Below are positions 37,518-48,951 of a stretch of DNA of 64,000 bases, piece after piece. This DNA is from Bryopsis sp. KO-2023. Its lineage: Eukaryota > Chlorophyta > Ulvophyceae > Bryopsidales > Bryopsidaceae. A program made the translations under genes and the position numbers. The notes under the pieces are model-generated. The model saw nothing but the letters and a program-made list of their open reading frames with translations. It had not been told where the DNA came from and did no database searches. Positions within the stretch are counted from its first letter, which is position 1. Each line of letters opens with the position of its first letter. The stretch lies in the NCBI GenBank assembly GCA_030272585.1, contig BSYQ01000005.1, positions 6,045,501 through 6,109,500 of the forward strand, given 5' to 3'.

Positions 37518-39764
37518 ATGGCTCTGGTTCCGGTCGTTACGGAAAGCGACATGGTCGCAATAAGCGACGAAGTCATGGAAGGGTCAGAAGTGCAACCAAT
37601 GGTGCACCAGCAAATTCAGAATATACAGATCAATGGTTCTGATCATACTGAAATGCAAAGACAGATTGAGGTCTGGGGTGGAACAGTAACCAACCACCTC
37701 CAGCAATCATTGACCTCCATGCAGAACCAGGTTCAACAAGTCCAGGTTGAACTCTATACACACAGAGAGCAAACAGAGCTACATCAGTCAACTCTAAAGG
37801 AAGAGTTGCAGTCAGCCTTAGTGCACAGTTTGGAAGAACAGAGTCGAAAACTACAGCAGACTCAGGAGCTACATGCAAAGGACTTTTATCAAAGCCTCAC
37901 TGCAAATACAAACACTCAACTGAAGGACCTTGGTGAACAGTTGAGAAGCACAGGAAAAGAACATGCTGTAGGCATGGCTCAGTGGAAAAATAAGAACCAA
38001 ACAGAGCTGGAACTATTCCAGAAGAAGCAGTTAGCTCTTCAGGAGCAACTGATGTTGGTTCAAAAGAAACAACAGGAAGATATTAATGCCCAATTATATG
38101 AAGTGTCTCAGCACATGCAAAGAATGCAAAAACAGCTGATGGAAGAGAGGGAGAGTATGACAAACACAATGACTAGCATACTACAAGGAGAATTGGACTC
38201 CTATCCTGCAGTCATTCAGAAAATGGTAGCTACAGCAGTGGATGAAACCACCACAGCTATTGAAGACAAGTATAACAATGCTGAAGGACAGAAAGCAGAT
38301 CTAGAAGAGACTAGATGGGCTTTAACTGATCCAGACTATCAGAAAGCAGTTGATGGCTGGATGAAGGATGGAATTCTGAGAGCACCTATTCCTCCACAAG
38401 TGATGCAAGTGCATATGATGCAAGCAACACAAACAGTACAGAATACAGAGGAAGGAGAAACTGAGGGACAAACTCAGGATATCCCAACATCTGGTCAGCC
38501 ACCAGTACAGCAAGTTATACCTGCCACAAGTACTGGAGCAGTACCTCCAGGACCCTCTTCTTTAGGTCTGATAGACCTCACTTCAGGACAACAACTGTCC
38601 ATGGGTTTACCACCCCCTCTACTGCAACCACCAGCAGTAACTATAGCACCTCCAGTTACCTTTACTGTAGGCACTACCCCAGCACCATCAGGAATGGGAA
38701 TTCGACCACCAAATCCCTTTGAACAGTTAACAAGTCAAAGAGCATCCAGTGGTGGTGCACCTGGAGGAAATCCAGGGGATCCAAATGGATCAAATGGACC
38801 AAATGGCCCAGACAGACCAGGCATGCCTAGAGCATCTGGTTCTGGACATCCAGGGCCAGGGAATGGTGGTGATGGTGGTGGAGGTGATGGAGGAGGTCCC
38901 CCAGGAGGAGGACCACCTGATAGAGATCCTAGTGGCACATCAGGAGGTTCAGGACAAGGTCCTGATAGACCTTACAGCAAACAGATTAAGCTCACTCCCC
39001 CAGAGAAATTCACAGGAGATGAAAGGATGTCTGCAACAGAATGGATACTAGGAATGAAGAGATGGTTGCAGAATCAACACATCTTAGAGAGAGACTGGTT
39101 ATCCTGTTTTCAGTCACATCTCCAGGGAGATGCACTTAGCTGGTTAAACCTGATGGATATACAGATCATGAATCAGGAAAAAGCAGAGTATGCTAGCTGG
39201 CAAGAGTTCACTCAAGAACTAAGGAATGTTTTTGAGCCAGTCTCCCTAATAGAGACTGCCAGAAAACAATTAAGAACTCTAAGGCAGACTGGAACTGCCT
39301 TAGGCTACATCAGACTCTTCAGAAAGCTGATGTTTAGACTCCCTAACCTACCTCAAGAAGAAAGGTATGCTGCCTTTGTGGATGGGCTAGCAGATAGGAA
39401 TATGCAAGCACAGGTTATGACCCTGTGTGATGGGGATCTGGATAAGGCCATCCTCACAGTCCAAAGACTCTCTGCAACTATAGGCAGTAGAGGTGGCACT
39501 ACTAGTAGCTTTAGAGGCAGAGGTAGAGGGAGGGGAAGATTTGGACAGAGAAATACACAAATGTCAGCAGTGATAGCTGCTGCAACATCACAACTGCCCC
39601 CTGCAGCAAATTCAGTTAAGGCTGTGCAGCAGAGAGGTCAGATGGGATCTAGGCCCTCCAGGGGAGGATCCTTCAAGTGTTTTCTATGTGGAAGCACAGA
39701 GCATGGGGTGAGACAGTGTCCCAAACTGTCCCAAGCTCAGAAAGCCCTGAAGAAGGGAAACTAA
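37518..39764 (+). CDS. Gag polyprotein, element 2
   Basis: Same 748-residue protein as in copy 1: coiled coil, Pro/Gly-rich stretch, gag domain, RG patch, CCHC knuckle. Confidence 0.93.
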   Translation: MALVPVVTESDMVAISDEVMEGSEVQPMVHQQIQNIQINGSDHTEMQRQIEVWGGTVTNHLQQSLTSMQNQVQQVQVELYTHREQTELHQSTLKEELQSALVHSLEEQSRKLQQTQELHAKDFYQSLTANTNTQLKDLGEQLRSTGKEHAVGMAQWKNKNQTELELFQKKQLALQEQLMLVQKKQQEDINAQLYEVSQHMQRMQKQLMEERESMTNTMTSILQGELDSYPAVIQKMVATAVDETTTAIEDKYNNAEGQKADLEETRWALTDPDYQKAVDGWMKDGILRAPIPPQVMQVHMMQATQTVQNTEEGETEGQTQDIPTSGQPPVQQVIPATSTGAVPPGPSSLGLIDLTSGQQLSMGLPPPLLQPPAVTIAPPVTFTVGTTPAPSGMGIRPPNPFEQLTSQRASSGGAPGGNPGDPNGSNGPNGPDRPGMPRASGSGHPGPGNGGDGGGGDGGGPPGGGPPDRDPSGTSGGSGQGPDRPYSKQIKLTPPEKFTGDERMSATEWILGMKRWLQNQHILERDWLSCFQSHLQGDALSWLNLMDIQIMNQEKAEYASWQEFTQELRNVFEPVSLIETARKQLRTLRQTGTALGYIRLFRKLMFRLPNLPQEERYAAFVDGLADRNMQAQVMTLCDGDLDKAILTVQRLSATIGSRGGTTSSFRGRGRGRGRFGQRNTQMSAVIAAATSQLPPAANSVKAVQQRGQMGSRPSRGGSFKCFLCGSTEHGVRQCPKLSQAQKALKKGN

Positions 39765-42700
39765 AAGAGGAGGCTAGTGTTGGGTCAGCTAAGCCTCCAG
39801 ATGATATTGAAATGAAAGAACCCACTACAAAAACACCAGCCTCACTAAATGATGGTGTTCAAGAGACACCTGTGGTTGCAGCCCCTATTGCAACAGAACA
39901 GGAAGCAAACACACTGGATGGGGTCACTCCAGAAGTGTTAATTCAAAAGAAAAAGCAGTCTCAAAAGAGAGTGGATAAACAAACAGAGGCCACTGTGAGT
40001 TTACCCACTAGAGTGGAAGGAAATGTTGAGGGAAAGGAACCAGTTCAGACTGCAGTAGCTCAGGCTACAGCAGCATATAGAGGATATGAACTGGCAGGAT
40101 TTATTGGTGCAAAGAAAGCTACAGCATACATTGATACAGGATCCACTGCTAATTATATTAGCCTGGATGCAGTCAAGGAACTGGGACTGCAATACAAACC
40201 ACAAGAAACTCCTGTTAAGTTTCTAGATGGTACAGAAAGGAAATCAGTGGGGAGATGTTATGGCATCCCATTTGTCTGTGGAAAGATCCAGCTCTCATTT
40301 GATGCTGATGTCTTTCCAGACAGTAATCACCCAATCCTGCTGGGATTGCCCTGGCTCATACACTACAATCCCAAAGTGGATTTTAAGTCAGGAATAATCA
40401 CAGTCAACAAGGGCAAAAAGAGTGTAAAATTACCACTCTCAGTGATGCCTGAATATCAGCTCAAACCCACTGGAGCTACAGAACTTTCCTTTTGTTCTAG
40501 TGGCAGAATCAAAAGACAGATAGAAAAAGGGGAAATCAAACACATCATTATGGTGGTGATTAGGCCAGAGGATGAATCAAAGACTGGAGTAGAAACAATC
40601 CCAGAACAAAGGGAAGGGGATGATTTACAGAAAATCCTGCAGGAGGATATGGATCCCAGGATTAAAGAAGTACTGACTCAGTACAGAAAAGTGTTTGCAA
40701 AGGATTTGCCTAAGGGTGTACCTCCTGTCAGACTGGGTCATGAATTCAGGATTGATCTGGAGGAGGGTACAGAACCCATGTATAGACCCCTATACAAACT
40801 GTCTCCTCTTGAGTTAGATGAGGTTAAAAGACAGTTAGATTACCTGTTGGAGATGGATTTCATAGAACCATCACAGTCACCATTTGGGGCACCCATCCTG
40901 TTTGTCCCTAAGAAAGATGGAGGGCTCAGGATGTGCCTGGATTACAGATGGCTCAATAAGAAAACCATCAAAAATAGGTACCCTCTGCCCTTACCAGAGG
41001 AGATGATTGACAGGGTGCATGGGGCTAAATATTTCACTAAGATTGACCTGAGATCAGGCTACTGGCAGATGCCTCTAAGGGAAGAGGACAGGCCTAAGAC
41101 TGCCTTTAGAAGCAGATTTGGACACTATCAGTTCAAAGTGCTTTCATTTGGACTTACTAATGCTCCAGCACAATATATGAACATGGTGAATGACATATTC
41201 AAGGATATGTTGGATTTATTTGTGCTGATCTTCATTGATGACCTTCTGATCTATTCCAGAAGCATCTCTGAGCATGTAGAACATCTGGCAGCAGTCTTAG
41301 CCAGGCTACAGAAGTATAGTCTATTTGCAAAGGCCACCAAAAGTGAAATCTGTGTGAAGGAAACAGATTTCTGTGGATTTTGGTTGAGTGAAAAAGGGAT
41401 CTCAGCAATGGATGTGAAAGTTAAGGCAATCAGGGATTGGAAGCCCTTAAAGACAGTTACAGATGTCAGGAGTTTTCTGGGGATGGTTTCCTTCTATAGG
41501 AGATTCATCCCAGACTTTGCAAAGATAGCAGGCCCTCTGCATGACTTAACTAAGAAGGATGTCATGTGGGAGTGGGGATCTGCTCAGGAACAGGCTTTTC
41601 AAACACTTAAAAATGCATTGATGGGGAAACCAGTTCTGATCCATCCTAATCCAGTGAAAGATTACACTGTGATTAGTGATGCATCTGGGGAAGCAACTGG
41701 AGGAGTCCTCTGTCAGGATCATGGCTCTGGATTACAGCCCATAGCCTTTTGCAGTAGAAGATTATCAAAGTCAGAACAGAACTACTCAGTCTATGAAAGG
41801 GAATTATTAGGGATAGCCTACTGTTTGATGCAGTGGAGACATTATTTAGAAGGCTGCCCAGGACTGGTTACAGTCTTTACTGATCATCAGCCTTTAACTA
41901 ATTTCATGGATCAAAAGATGATGTCCAGGCCTCAAGCCAGATGGCTGAGAGCAGGACATTTCCTCAGCATCAAACCAAAAATTCAGTACATCCAAGGGAA
42001 ACTGAATCTGGTTGCTGATGCACTATCAAGAAGTCTTCCAGCAGAGCAGGAACTCAAAGTAGTGAGTTCATTACAGCCTAGCACAGAAGAGATTACACTC
42101 TGGGAACAAGCAACACTGGTAGATGTTGAAATCAAAGACATCTATAATCAAATACTGGATGGAGAGAGAATTCCAGGATATGGAATCAATGAATCAGGGT
42201 TATTGATTTATCAAACTCAGGATGGACTCATGAAGTTATGGGTACCTCAGGAACTGAGGATGAAAGTCCTTACAGAAGGACATGATAATCAAATCTCTGG
42301 ACATCTGGGAATAGAGAGAACTCTGGAGCTGATGTCCAGGAAATACTACTGGAATAATATGAAAAAGGATGTCCAGGAATATGTCAGGACATGTGAGGTT
42401 TGCCAGCAAATGAAACCTGAGTTAAGAGCTCAGAAGGGATTGCTGCAACCTATTCCAGTGGCTAATAAGAAATGGGATCAGATCACTACTGATCTAGTGA
42501 CTGATTTACCCCCTGTTGATGGATTTGATTCAATTGCAGTATTTGTTGATAGATTGACTAAGATGGTAAAGTTCATACCCTGCAGTAAAACAATAGATGC
42601 ACCTGGGTATGCAAGGATATTCTTTGATCACATCTTCAGGAATCATGGGATTCCCAGTGTGATAATCAGTGATAGGGATACTAGATTTGCTAGTAAATTT

Positions 42701-43546
42701 TGGCAGGAGCTAATGAGATGTGTGGGCACTAAAGTGAGAATGTCCACAGCCTTCCATCCTCAAACAGATGGACAAAGTGAAGTCAGCATCAGAACATTAG
42801 AAAACTTTCTAAGACCCTATGTGGAAGAGCATCCAGAGACATGGATGCAGGGATTAGGGATGGCTGAATTTGCAGCCAACAATGCTGTACACACATCTAC
42901 AGGATACAGCCCCTTCTACTTGATGTATGGGGTGCATCCTCAGCTGCCAGGAGATCTACTGGCTGGAAAAGCTCAAGCAGAAGCAGAGTCAGTTCAGGAA
43001 ATGATATCACACATGCAGGAAGTCATCAATGATGCCAAAAACAGATATAAGACAGCTCAAGAGAAGATGAGGCAGCAAGCTAATAAGAAAAGGAGGGATG
43101 TACAGTTTCAAGTGGGAGAAAAGGTGTTGCTCTCCACAAAGACATTGAATTTAGCAGTCTTGAAACATATTCCAGTGAAAATCAGAAGAAGATATATTGG
43201 ACCTTTTGTTATTGCTGCTGCAGTGGGATCTGTGGCATATAGATTGGTGTTACCAGATGGATGGAAATTACATCCTGTATTTCATGTATCAAAGTTGAGA
43301 AAACTTCAAGAGAGTTCTAAGTTTCCTAGGGAGGTAATGGTACCTCCAGCAGAATTAGATTCTGAGGGAGAAGAAGAATTTGAAGTTGAGGCTGTAGTAA
43401 GACATAAGTTTTCAGGAAGAAAAAGGAGATTTTTAGTAGTCTGGAAGGGGTATCCACTTAGTGAAGCAACATGGGAACCCCAAGACAATTTATTGAATGC
43501 ATCAGAGATCCTGGCTGATTATAAGAGGAGAGCTGGGATCAGGTAG
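39677..43546 (+). CDS. Pol polyprotein, element 2
   Basis: Same 1289-residue frame as in copy 1: protease, RT, RNase H, integrase, chromodomain. Confidence 0.95.
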   Translation: MFSMWKHRAWGETVSQTVPSSESPEEGKLKEEASVGSAKPPDDIEMKEPTTKTPASLNDGVQETPVVAAPIATEQEANTLDGVTPEVLIQKKKQSQKRVDKQTEATVSLPTRVEGNVEGKEPVQTAVAQATAAYRGYELAGFIGAKKATAYIDTGSTANYISLDAVKELGLQYKPQETPVKFLDGTERKSVGRCYGIPFVCGKIQLSFDADVFPDSNHPILLGLPWLIHYNPKVDFKSGIITVNKGKKSVKLPLSVMPEYQLKPTGATELSFCSSGRIKRQIEKGEIKHIIMVVIRPEDESKTGVETIPEQREGDDLQKILQEDMDPRIKEVLTQYRKVFAKDLPKGVPPVRLGHEFRIDLEEGTEPMYRPLYKLSPLELDEVKRQLDYLLEMDFIEPSQSPFGAPILFVPKKDGGLRMCLDYRWLNKKTIKNRYPLPLPEEMIDRVHGAKYFTKIDLRSGYWQMPLREEDRPKTAFRSRFGHYQFKVLSFGLTNAPAQYMNMVNDIFKDMLDLFVLIFIDDLLIYSRSISEHVEHLAAVLARLQKYSLFAKATKSEICVKETDFCGFWLSEKGISAMDVKVKAIRDWKPLKTVTDVRSFLGMVSFYRRFIPDFAKIAGPLHDLTKKDVMWEWGSAQEQAFQTLKNALMGKPVLIHPNPVKDYTVISDASGEATGGVLCQDHGSGLQPIAFCSRRLSKSEQNYSVYERELLGIAYCLMQWRHYLEGCPGLVTVFTDHQPLTNFMDQKMMSRPQARWLRAGHFLSIKPKIQYIQGKLNLVADALSRSLPAEQELKVVSSLQPSTEEITLWEQATLVDVEIKDIYNQILDGERIPGYGINESGLLIYQTQDGLMKLWVPQELRMKVLTEGHDNQISGHLGIERTLELMSRKYYWNNMKKDVQEYVRTCEVCQQMKPELRAQKGLLQPIPVANKKWDQITTDLVTDLPPVDGFDSIAVFVDRLTKMVKFIPCSKTIDAPGYARIFFDHIFRNHGIPSVIISDRDTRFASKFWQELMRCVGTKVRMSTAFHPQTDGQSEVSIRTLENFLRPYVEEHPETWMQGLGMAEFAANNAVHTSTGYSPFYLMYGVHPQLPGDLLAGKAQAEAESVQEMISHMQEVINDAKNRYKTAQEKMRQQANKKRRDVQFQVGEKVLLSTKTLNLAVLKHIPVKIRRRYIGPFVIAAAVGSVAYRLVLPDGWKLHPVFHVSKLRKLQESSKFPREVMVPPAELDSEGEEEFEVEAVVRHKFSGRKRRFLVVWKGYPLSEATWEPQDNLLNASEILADYKRRAGIR

Positions 43547-43801
43547 AAGTTAGATGCACTTTGATTCTGTGGCTGAAGGATCAGGAATCCCAGTGACTAG
43601 GGGATGGGTTGCATAAGGGCAGTGAAGTGTTTTCTAAACTTCTGTGGGTTAAGGATTTTATGGGGATCTAATTATCCTTTCAGAAGTGCAGGGAGCTTGG
43701 GATTTGCAGCACCCTAGTTCAGAGTTACTTTTACAGAATCAGAAGGATGCATTTGATGGATACTTGGTGAGGGCACCAACTGCCCCCAGGGGGGAGGCAA
43801 T
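43547..43801 (+). other. 3' untranslated region and polypurine tract, element 2
   Basis: As copy 1; purine tract at 43788-43797. Confidence 0.75.
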
Positions 43802-44315
43802 TGATACCAGCTGCTGACGTCTAGGGACGTCAGACGTCAAAGGCGTCATGCATCTGACGTCTGTGAAGCGTCAGATGCATCCCCGGTGAATGACAGCATC
43901 CTCCCAAGGAGGTACTACTGAACTACAGCGAGGAAACCACCGCAAGAGCACAGAGTCAAGACAATGGTTCGATCAATCAGATTGGGACTTGCGAGACTGA
44001 GGTCTTGGGTTCGAGTCTGAGTGGGAACGTGCTTCGGTTTGGGCCTGTGTGTGAGTGTGTGAGTGAGTCAGGAGTAGAACTGGCGGCTGTGAGTCAGGGT
44101 AGTGGGAGTGTTACGGGTGGTTAGTCACCCTCGGGAAAGTCGAACTGGGAGTTGAAATGATGGGACGCTTGATGTAACCTTGCTTTTCAGTGATCTGTTT
44201 GTGTGACCCCGAGTCTGTGACCCGTGCGATTTTGTGTGACCGTTCCACCGCCGCCTCACTCTTTCCCGAGATAGGAGACGTCGCTCGCGGACGTCAGTCC
44301 TCCCGAGCGATAACA
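43802..44315 (+). repeat. 3' LTR, element 2
   Basis: 514 bp, same as the 3' LTR of copy 1. Confidence 0.96.
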
Positions 44316-44497
44316 CCTGAAAACGCTCCCACGGGGTCCTTTTCGATTGGATGAAGCCAAAAACACCATTTCACCGCTCTGCCCACCTCACCTCAAAAGA
44401 ACAAACAAAAAACAATCGGTCCCCCAAACCGTCGGAGGGACACGTCCCTCGCGCACCTGAAAAACGGATACTTCACCTCCCGGCGTCCGCTTCAAAA

Positions 44498-44619
44498 CGT
44501 GTTGCCATCAAACCACCGTGAATACATGCGATCCCTTCCGAACTCGCCAATCAAGCACGGTTGGGGCCGATCAGTACCGAGATCAGGGATGTCTCAGGAA
44601 ATCCGGCGGCGGCAACTCG
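44498..44619 (+). rRNA. 5S rRNA-like gene, copy 11
   Basis: Same as copy 2. Confidence 0.68.
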
Positions 44620-44684
44620 GTGCACTGTTCTTTTTCCGTGCTTGTTTTTTTTGGGGGCTACGACCGGGAAGAAAAGGCCTTGAG

Positions 44685-44755
44685 TGCGTTGACCGGGAAT
44701 CGAACCCGGGTCTCTACCGTGGCAGGGTAGTATGCTACCACTGTACCATCAACGC
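44685..44755 (-). tRNA. tRNA-Gly (GCC), copy 11
   Basis: Same sequence as copy 1. Confidence 0.96.
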
Positions 44756-45022
44756 CTCGACGAAAATACCCGAGCTTGCTCGATCGGGTAACATGCGTGC
44801 GGGGGAATCGGGCCGGAACCGGGCAGAGGACTTTGGTCAAAATTCGGGTCCGGGGTTACGGTCGTGTTACCCGTCGCCGTAATGCGGCCGTAATTGTGTT
44901 CCGTAACCGAAAGTTGTTTACTCTCCCGTCATTTACGGTAATTTATGGTCGGACAAGTTCTTACTACGGTTACGGTGACCGTGACCGTAAGGTCCTGTCT
45001 ATGGTCGGAACGGAAGGGCGGA

Positions 45023-45096
45023 CGCCCGAGGAGGGACTCGAACCCTCGGCCACGAGATTAAAAGTCTCGCGCTCTGCCAAACTGAGCTACCCGGGC
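45023..45096 (-). tRNA. tRNA-Lys (TTT), copy 11
   Basis: Same sequence as copy 1. Confidence 0.95.
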
Positions 45097-45202
45097 ATAT
45101 CTCAAGCAGGATCGCGCCGATCTCGTGGATCCCGATTCCGGGAATCTCGATCGCGGGGGGGCGACCGAGCCTCCACGCAGCGCGCGATCGACTCGTCGTC
45201 GA

Positions 45203-45284
45203 GCTGAGATGTCCGAGTGGTTAAGGAGGTGGACTCGAAATCCACTGGGTTCATCCCGCGCAGGTTCAAATCCTGCTCTCAGCG
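45203..45284 (+). tRNA. tRNA-Ser (CGA), copy 11
   Basis: Same sequence as copy 1. Confidence 0.96.
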
Positions 45285-45341
45285 AGCGTCGAAGTCGTTT
45301 TTCGGAGCGGCAAAAGACAAGGATGCAAGGTGGGCGTGCAT

Positions 45342-45402
45342 GAACCCGGGTCTCCTGCGTGACAGTGACAGGCAAGAATACTCACCGCCGTACTGCAACG
45401 AC
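45342..45402 (-). pseudogene. tRNA-Asp relic, copy 11
   Basis: Same as copy 1. Confidence 0.8.
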
Positions 45403-45487
45403 TCGATCACGATGACGAGGCTGACGATGAGGTTGATGACGAGGCGTGCGACGAGGATGGACGACGCGACGCCTCATCACGACGTGA

Positions 45488-45569
45488 GTTGGGGTGTCCG
45501 AGTGGTTAAGGAGGTGGACTAGAAATCCACTGGGTTTGTCCCGCGCAGGTTCGAATCCTGCCCTCAACG
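45488..45569 (+). tRNA. tRNA-Ser (AGA), copy 11
   Basis: Same as copy 2. Confidence 0.96.
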
Positions 45570-45625
45570 AGGCATGTGTGTGCGTGTGTGTTCGCGAACC
45601 GAGGGGGTGACGCGGAAAGGCACGT

Positions 45626-45708
45626 TGTGGTGAGTGGGATTCGAACCCACGCTCGTCTCCGAACTAGAACCTGAATCTAGCGCCTTAGACCAACTCGGCC
45701 ATCACCAC
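45626..45708 (-). tRNA. tRNA-Leu (CAG), copy 11
   Basis: Same sequence as copy 1. Confidence 0.96.
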
Positions 45709-45806
45709 ACCATCGTCGCTCGGGAGCCACCCCCACGAGGGCCCCGCCCCGGACGGGAGTCGCAGGCGACGCCCCCCGAGATCGGCGGCACGGAAATCTT
45801 TCCGTG

Positions 45807-45892
45807 GCCTCGGTGGCGCAGTCGGTTAGCGCGTCGGTCTCATAACCTCGTGAGCCATCCGGAGGTCACCAGTTCGATCCTGGTCCGGGGCA
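45807..45892 (+). tRNA. tRNA-Met (CAT) with intron, copy 11
   Basis: Same sequence as copy 1. Confidence 0.93.
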
Positions 45893-45940
45893 ACCAACGC
45901 TTTTGACGGGACGCCCCACGCCACGTCACAAATTCTGACG

Positions 45941-46021
45941 TGTGGCGAGTGGGATTTGAACCCACGCCCTTTCGGACTGGAACCTTACTCCAGCGCCTTG
46001 GACCAACTCGGCCATCGCCAC
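45941..46021 (-). tRNA. tRNA-Leu (AAG), copy 11
   Basis: Same sequence as copy 1. Confidence 0.95.
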
Positions 46022-46096
46022 ATACGAGAGGAGGGGTCCGCCGCGCGTCTTCAAGCTGGGGTCTCGGACGTCGGTCCGCTAAAAAAAGAGCACGAG

Positions 46097-46167
46097 TGCG
46101 TTGACCGGGAATCGAACCCGGGTCTCTACCTTGGGAGGGTAGTATGCTACCACTATATCACCAACGC
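46097..46167 (-). tRNA. tRNA-Gly (CCC), copy 11
   Basis: Same sequence as copy 1. Confidence 0.95.
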
Positions 46168-47281
46168 GGCTCGAGGGATTGCGCGTGCGGAGAGCGTGGT
46201 AGGTTCGGGAAGCTGTCGGGAAGCTGTCGGGGACAAGTGCCGTCGCGCGCGGGAACGAGGTTGCGCCAAAACTTCGGGAGGGTGTTCGTTCGTGGTTAGG
46301 ACTCGTTTCGAGTTTTTTCATCGTTGCGATTTTTCCGGGTGCTCGGATTCGGATATACGAGAGATATCGGCAATGGCCCATTTCGTTCGCTCGAATTATC
46401 GCGTAAAAGGAGTTCTTCGTTTTCCATGGGTTTTTGGTGTCTCTTCGAGTTGTGGTGTATTATTATTATTATTATTTTTTTCTTTCCTCGCAAGAGATCG
46501 ATTCGTTTCTTTCTATTTTCGTCGTTCTTTTCTTATTTTTGTGCCGTTCGTTCCCTCCTTTCCTTCCAATAATCTTTCTTTTCTTTTCTTCCCTTTTCCG
46601 TGCTTTTCTGCTTTTTCCTTTTTCGATTCTTTCTCTTTCGGTCCTTTCGAGAAGATTCCATTTCCTTTGCATTCTTCTTTCGCCGTTTCGAAAGGTTTTT
46701 TTCTCCCCCTTCGAAATCAAACCGGTTTCTGTCTATCGTGTTTTCTCTCAAAGTTCATTTTCCTTCTTTCCCTCCCCCTTTTCTTTTCCTTTCTAGCTTT
46801 TTCGCTCGTTTCTTCGACCTCTCTCCCGATTTTCTCCCGAGAGGGATCCCGTGGATGATCCCGGATTACCCGATCGGATGATCCAACAAGGGCGCGGTTG
46901 AACCCAGAAACGCCACCAACACGCCACCACCTGTGCGTTCCGTCGCCACACACGTCAAAACAGAAACGAACATGCTCCCAAGGCTTTTTCGCTCTACTGC
47001 CGCTCACCCACGAGCTGACCCACACACACTCCACCGCCCGCGCGCGCGCTCACAGGCGCACACTCACCCACACACCCACACACGAAAGATCGTGCCACAC
47101 CTGAAAACGCTCCCACGGGGTCCTTTTCGATTGGATGAAGCCAAAAACACCATTTCACCGCTCTGCCCACCTCACCTCAAAAGAACAAACAAAAAACAAT
47201 CGGTCCCCCAAACCGTCGGAGGGACACGTCCCTCGCGCACCTGAAAAACGGATACTTCACCTCCCGGCGTCCGCTTCAAAA

Positions 47282-47403
47282 CGTGTTGCCATCAAACCAC
47301 CGTGAATACATGCGATCCCTTCCGAACTCGCCAATCAAGCACGGTTGGGGCCGATCAGTACCGAGATCAGGGATGTCTCAGGAAATCCGGCGGCGGCAAC
47401 TCG
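47282..47403 (+). rRNA. 5S rRNA-like gene, copy 12
   Basis: Same as copy 2. Confidence 0.68.
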
Positions 47404-47468
47404 GTGCACTGTTCTTTTTCCGTGCTTGTTTTTTTTGGGGGCTACGACCGGGAAGAAAAGGCCTTGAG

Positions 47469-47539
47469 TGCGTTGACCGGGAATCGAACCCGGGTCTCTA
47501 CCGTGGCAGGGTAGTATGCTACCACTGTACCATCAACGC
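47469..47539 (-). tRNA. tRNA-Gly (GCC), copy 12
   Basis: Same sequence as copy 1. Confidence 0.96.
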
Positions 47540-47806
47540 CTCGACGAAAATACCCGAGCTTGCTCGATCGGGTAACATGCGTGCGGGGGAATCGGGCCGG
47601 AACCGGGCAGAGGACTTTGGTCAAAATTCGGGTCCGGGGTTACGGTCGTGTTACCCGTCGCCGTAATGCGGCCGTAATTGTGTTCCGTAACCGAAAGTTG
47701 TTTACTCTCCCGTCATTTACGGTAATTTATGGTCGGACAAGTTCTTACTACGGTTACGGTGACCGTGACCGTAAGGTCCTGTCTATGGTCGGAACGGAAG
47801 GGCGGA

Positions 47807-47880
47807 CGCCCGAGGAGGGACTCGAACCCTCGGCCACGAGATTAAAAGTCTCGCGCTCTGCCAAACTGAGCTACCCGGGC
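47807..47880 (-). tRNA. tRNA-Lys (TTT), copy 12
   Basis: Same sequence as copy 1. Confidence 0.95.
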
Positions 47881-47986
47881 ATATCTCAAGCAGGATCGCG
47901 CCGATCTCGTGGATCCCGATTCCGGGAATCTCGATCGCGGGGGGGCGACCGAGCCTCCACGCAGCGCGCGATCGACTCGTCGTCGA

Positions 47987-48068
47987 GCTGAGATGTCCGA
48001 GTGGTTAAGGAGGTGGACTCGAAATCCACTGGGTTCATCCCGCGCAGGTTCAAATCCTGCTCTCAGCG
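47987..48068 (+). tRNA. tRNA-Ser (CGA), copy 12
   Basis: Same sequence as copy 1. Confidence 0.96.
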
Positions 48069-48125
48069 AGCGTCGAAGTCGTTTTTCGGAGCGGCAAAAG
48101 ACAAGGATGCAAGGTGGGCGTGCAT

Positions 48126-48186
48126 GAACCCGGGTCTCCTGCGTGACAGTGACAGGCAAGAATACTCACCGCCGTACTGCAACGAC
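48126..48186 (-). pseudogene. tRNA-Asp relic, copy 12
   Basis: Same as copy 1. Confidence 0.8.
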
Positions 48187-48271
48187 TCGATCACGATGAC
48201 GAGGCTGACGATGAGGTTGATGACGAGGCGTGCGACGAGGATGGACGACGCGACGCCTCATCACGACGTGA

Positions 48272-48353
48272 GTTGGGGTGTCCGAGTGGTTAAGGAGGTG
48301 GACTAGAAATCCACTGGGTTTGTCCCGCGCAGGTTCGAATCCTGCCCTCAACG
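48272..48353 (+). tRNA. tRNA-Ser (AGA), copy 12
   Basis: Same as copy 2. Confidence 0.96.
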
Positions 48354-48409
48354 AGGCATGTGTGTGCGTGTGTGTTCGCGAACCGAGGGGGTGACGCGGA
48401 AAGGCACGT

Positions 48410-48492
48410 TGTGGTGAGTGGGATTCGAACCCACGCTCGTCTCCGAACTAGAACCTGAATCTAGCGCCTTAGACCAACTCGGCCATCACCAC
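48410..48492 (-). tRNA. tRNA-Leu (CAG), copy 12
   Basis: Same sequence as copy 1. Confidence 0.96.
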
Positions 48493-48590
48493 ACCATCGT
48501 CGCTCGGGAGCCACCCCCACGAGGGCCCCGCCCCGGACGGGAGTCGCAGGCGACGCCCCCCGAGATCGGCGGCACGGAAATCTTTCCGTG

Positions 48591-48676
48591 GCCTCGGTGG
48601 CGCAGTCGGTTAGCGCGTCGGTCTCATAACCTCGTGAGCCATCCGGAGGTCACCAGTTCGATCCTGGTCCGGGGCA
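48591..48676 (+). tRNA. tRNA-Met (CAT) with intron, copy 12
   Basis: Same sequence as copy 1. Confidence 0.93.
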
Positions 48677-48724
48677 ACCAACGCTTTTGACGGGACGCCC
48701 CACGCCACGTCACAAATTCTGACG

Positions 48725-48805
48725 TGTGGCGAGTGGGATTTGAACCCACGCCCTTTCGGACTGGAACCTTACTCCAGCGCCTTGGACCAACTCGGCCATC
48801 GCCAC
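48725..48805 (-). tRNA. tRNA-Leu (AAG), copy 12
   Basis: Same sequence as copy 1. Confidence 0.95.
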
Positions 48806-48880
48806 ATACGAGAGGAGGGGTCCGCCGCGCGTCTTCAAGCTGGGGTCTCGGACGTCGGTCCGCTAAAAAAAGAGCACGAG

Positions 48881-48951
48881 TGCGTTGACCGGGAATCGAA
48901 CCCGGGTCTCTACCTTGGGAGGGTAGTATGCTACCACTATATCACCAACGC
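48881..48951 (-). tRNA. tRNA-Gly (CCC), copy 12
   Basis: Same sequence as copy 1. Confidence 0.95.

Larger units (their letters stand above)
36533..44315 (+). mobile_element. Ty3/Gypsy chromovirus, copy 2
   Basis: 7783 bp; the gag and pol translations match copy 1 with no difference noticed. Same CCTGA duplication (36528-36532 and 44316-44320), same insertion base and same single LTR-LTR difference. Looks whole, very young; a duplicate of copy 1 by array recombination. Confidence 0.97.
35629..46200 (+). repeat. Tandem unit 11, interrupted by retrotransposon copy 2
   Basis: Split at the same base as unit 8; the right part resumes at 44316. Markers: T at offset 271, T at 608, as unit 8. Confidence 0.97.
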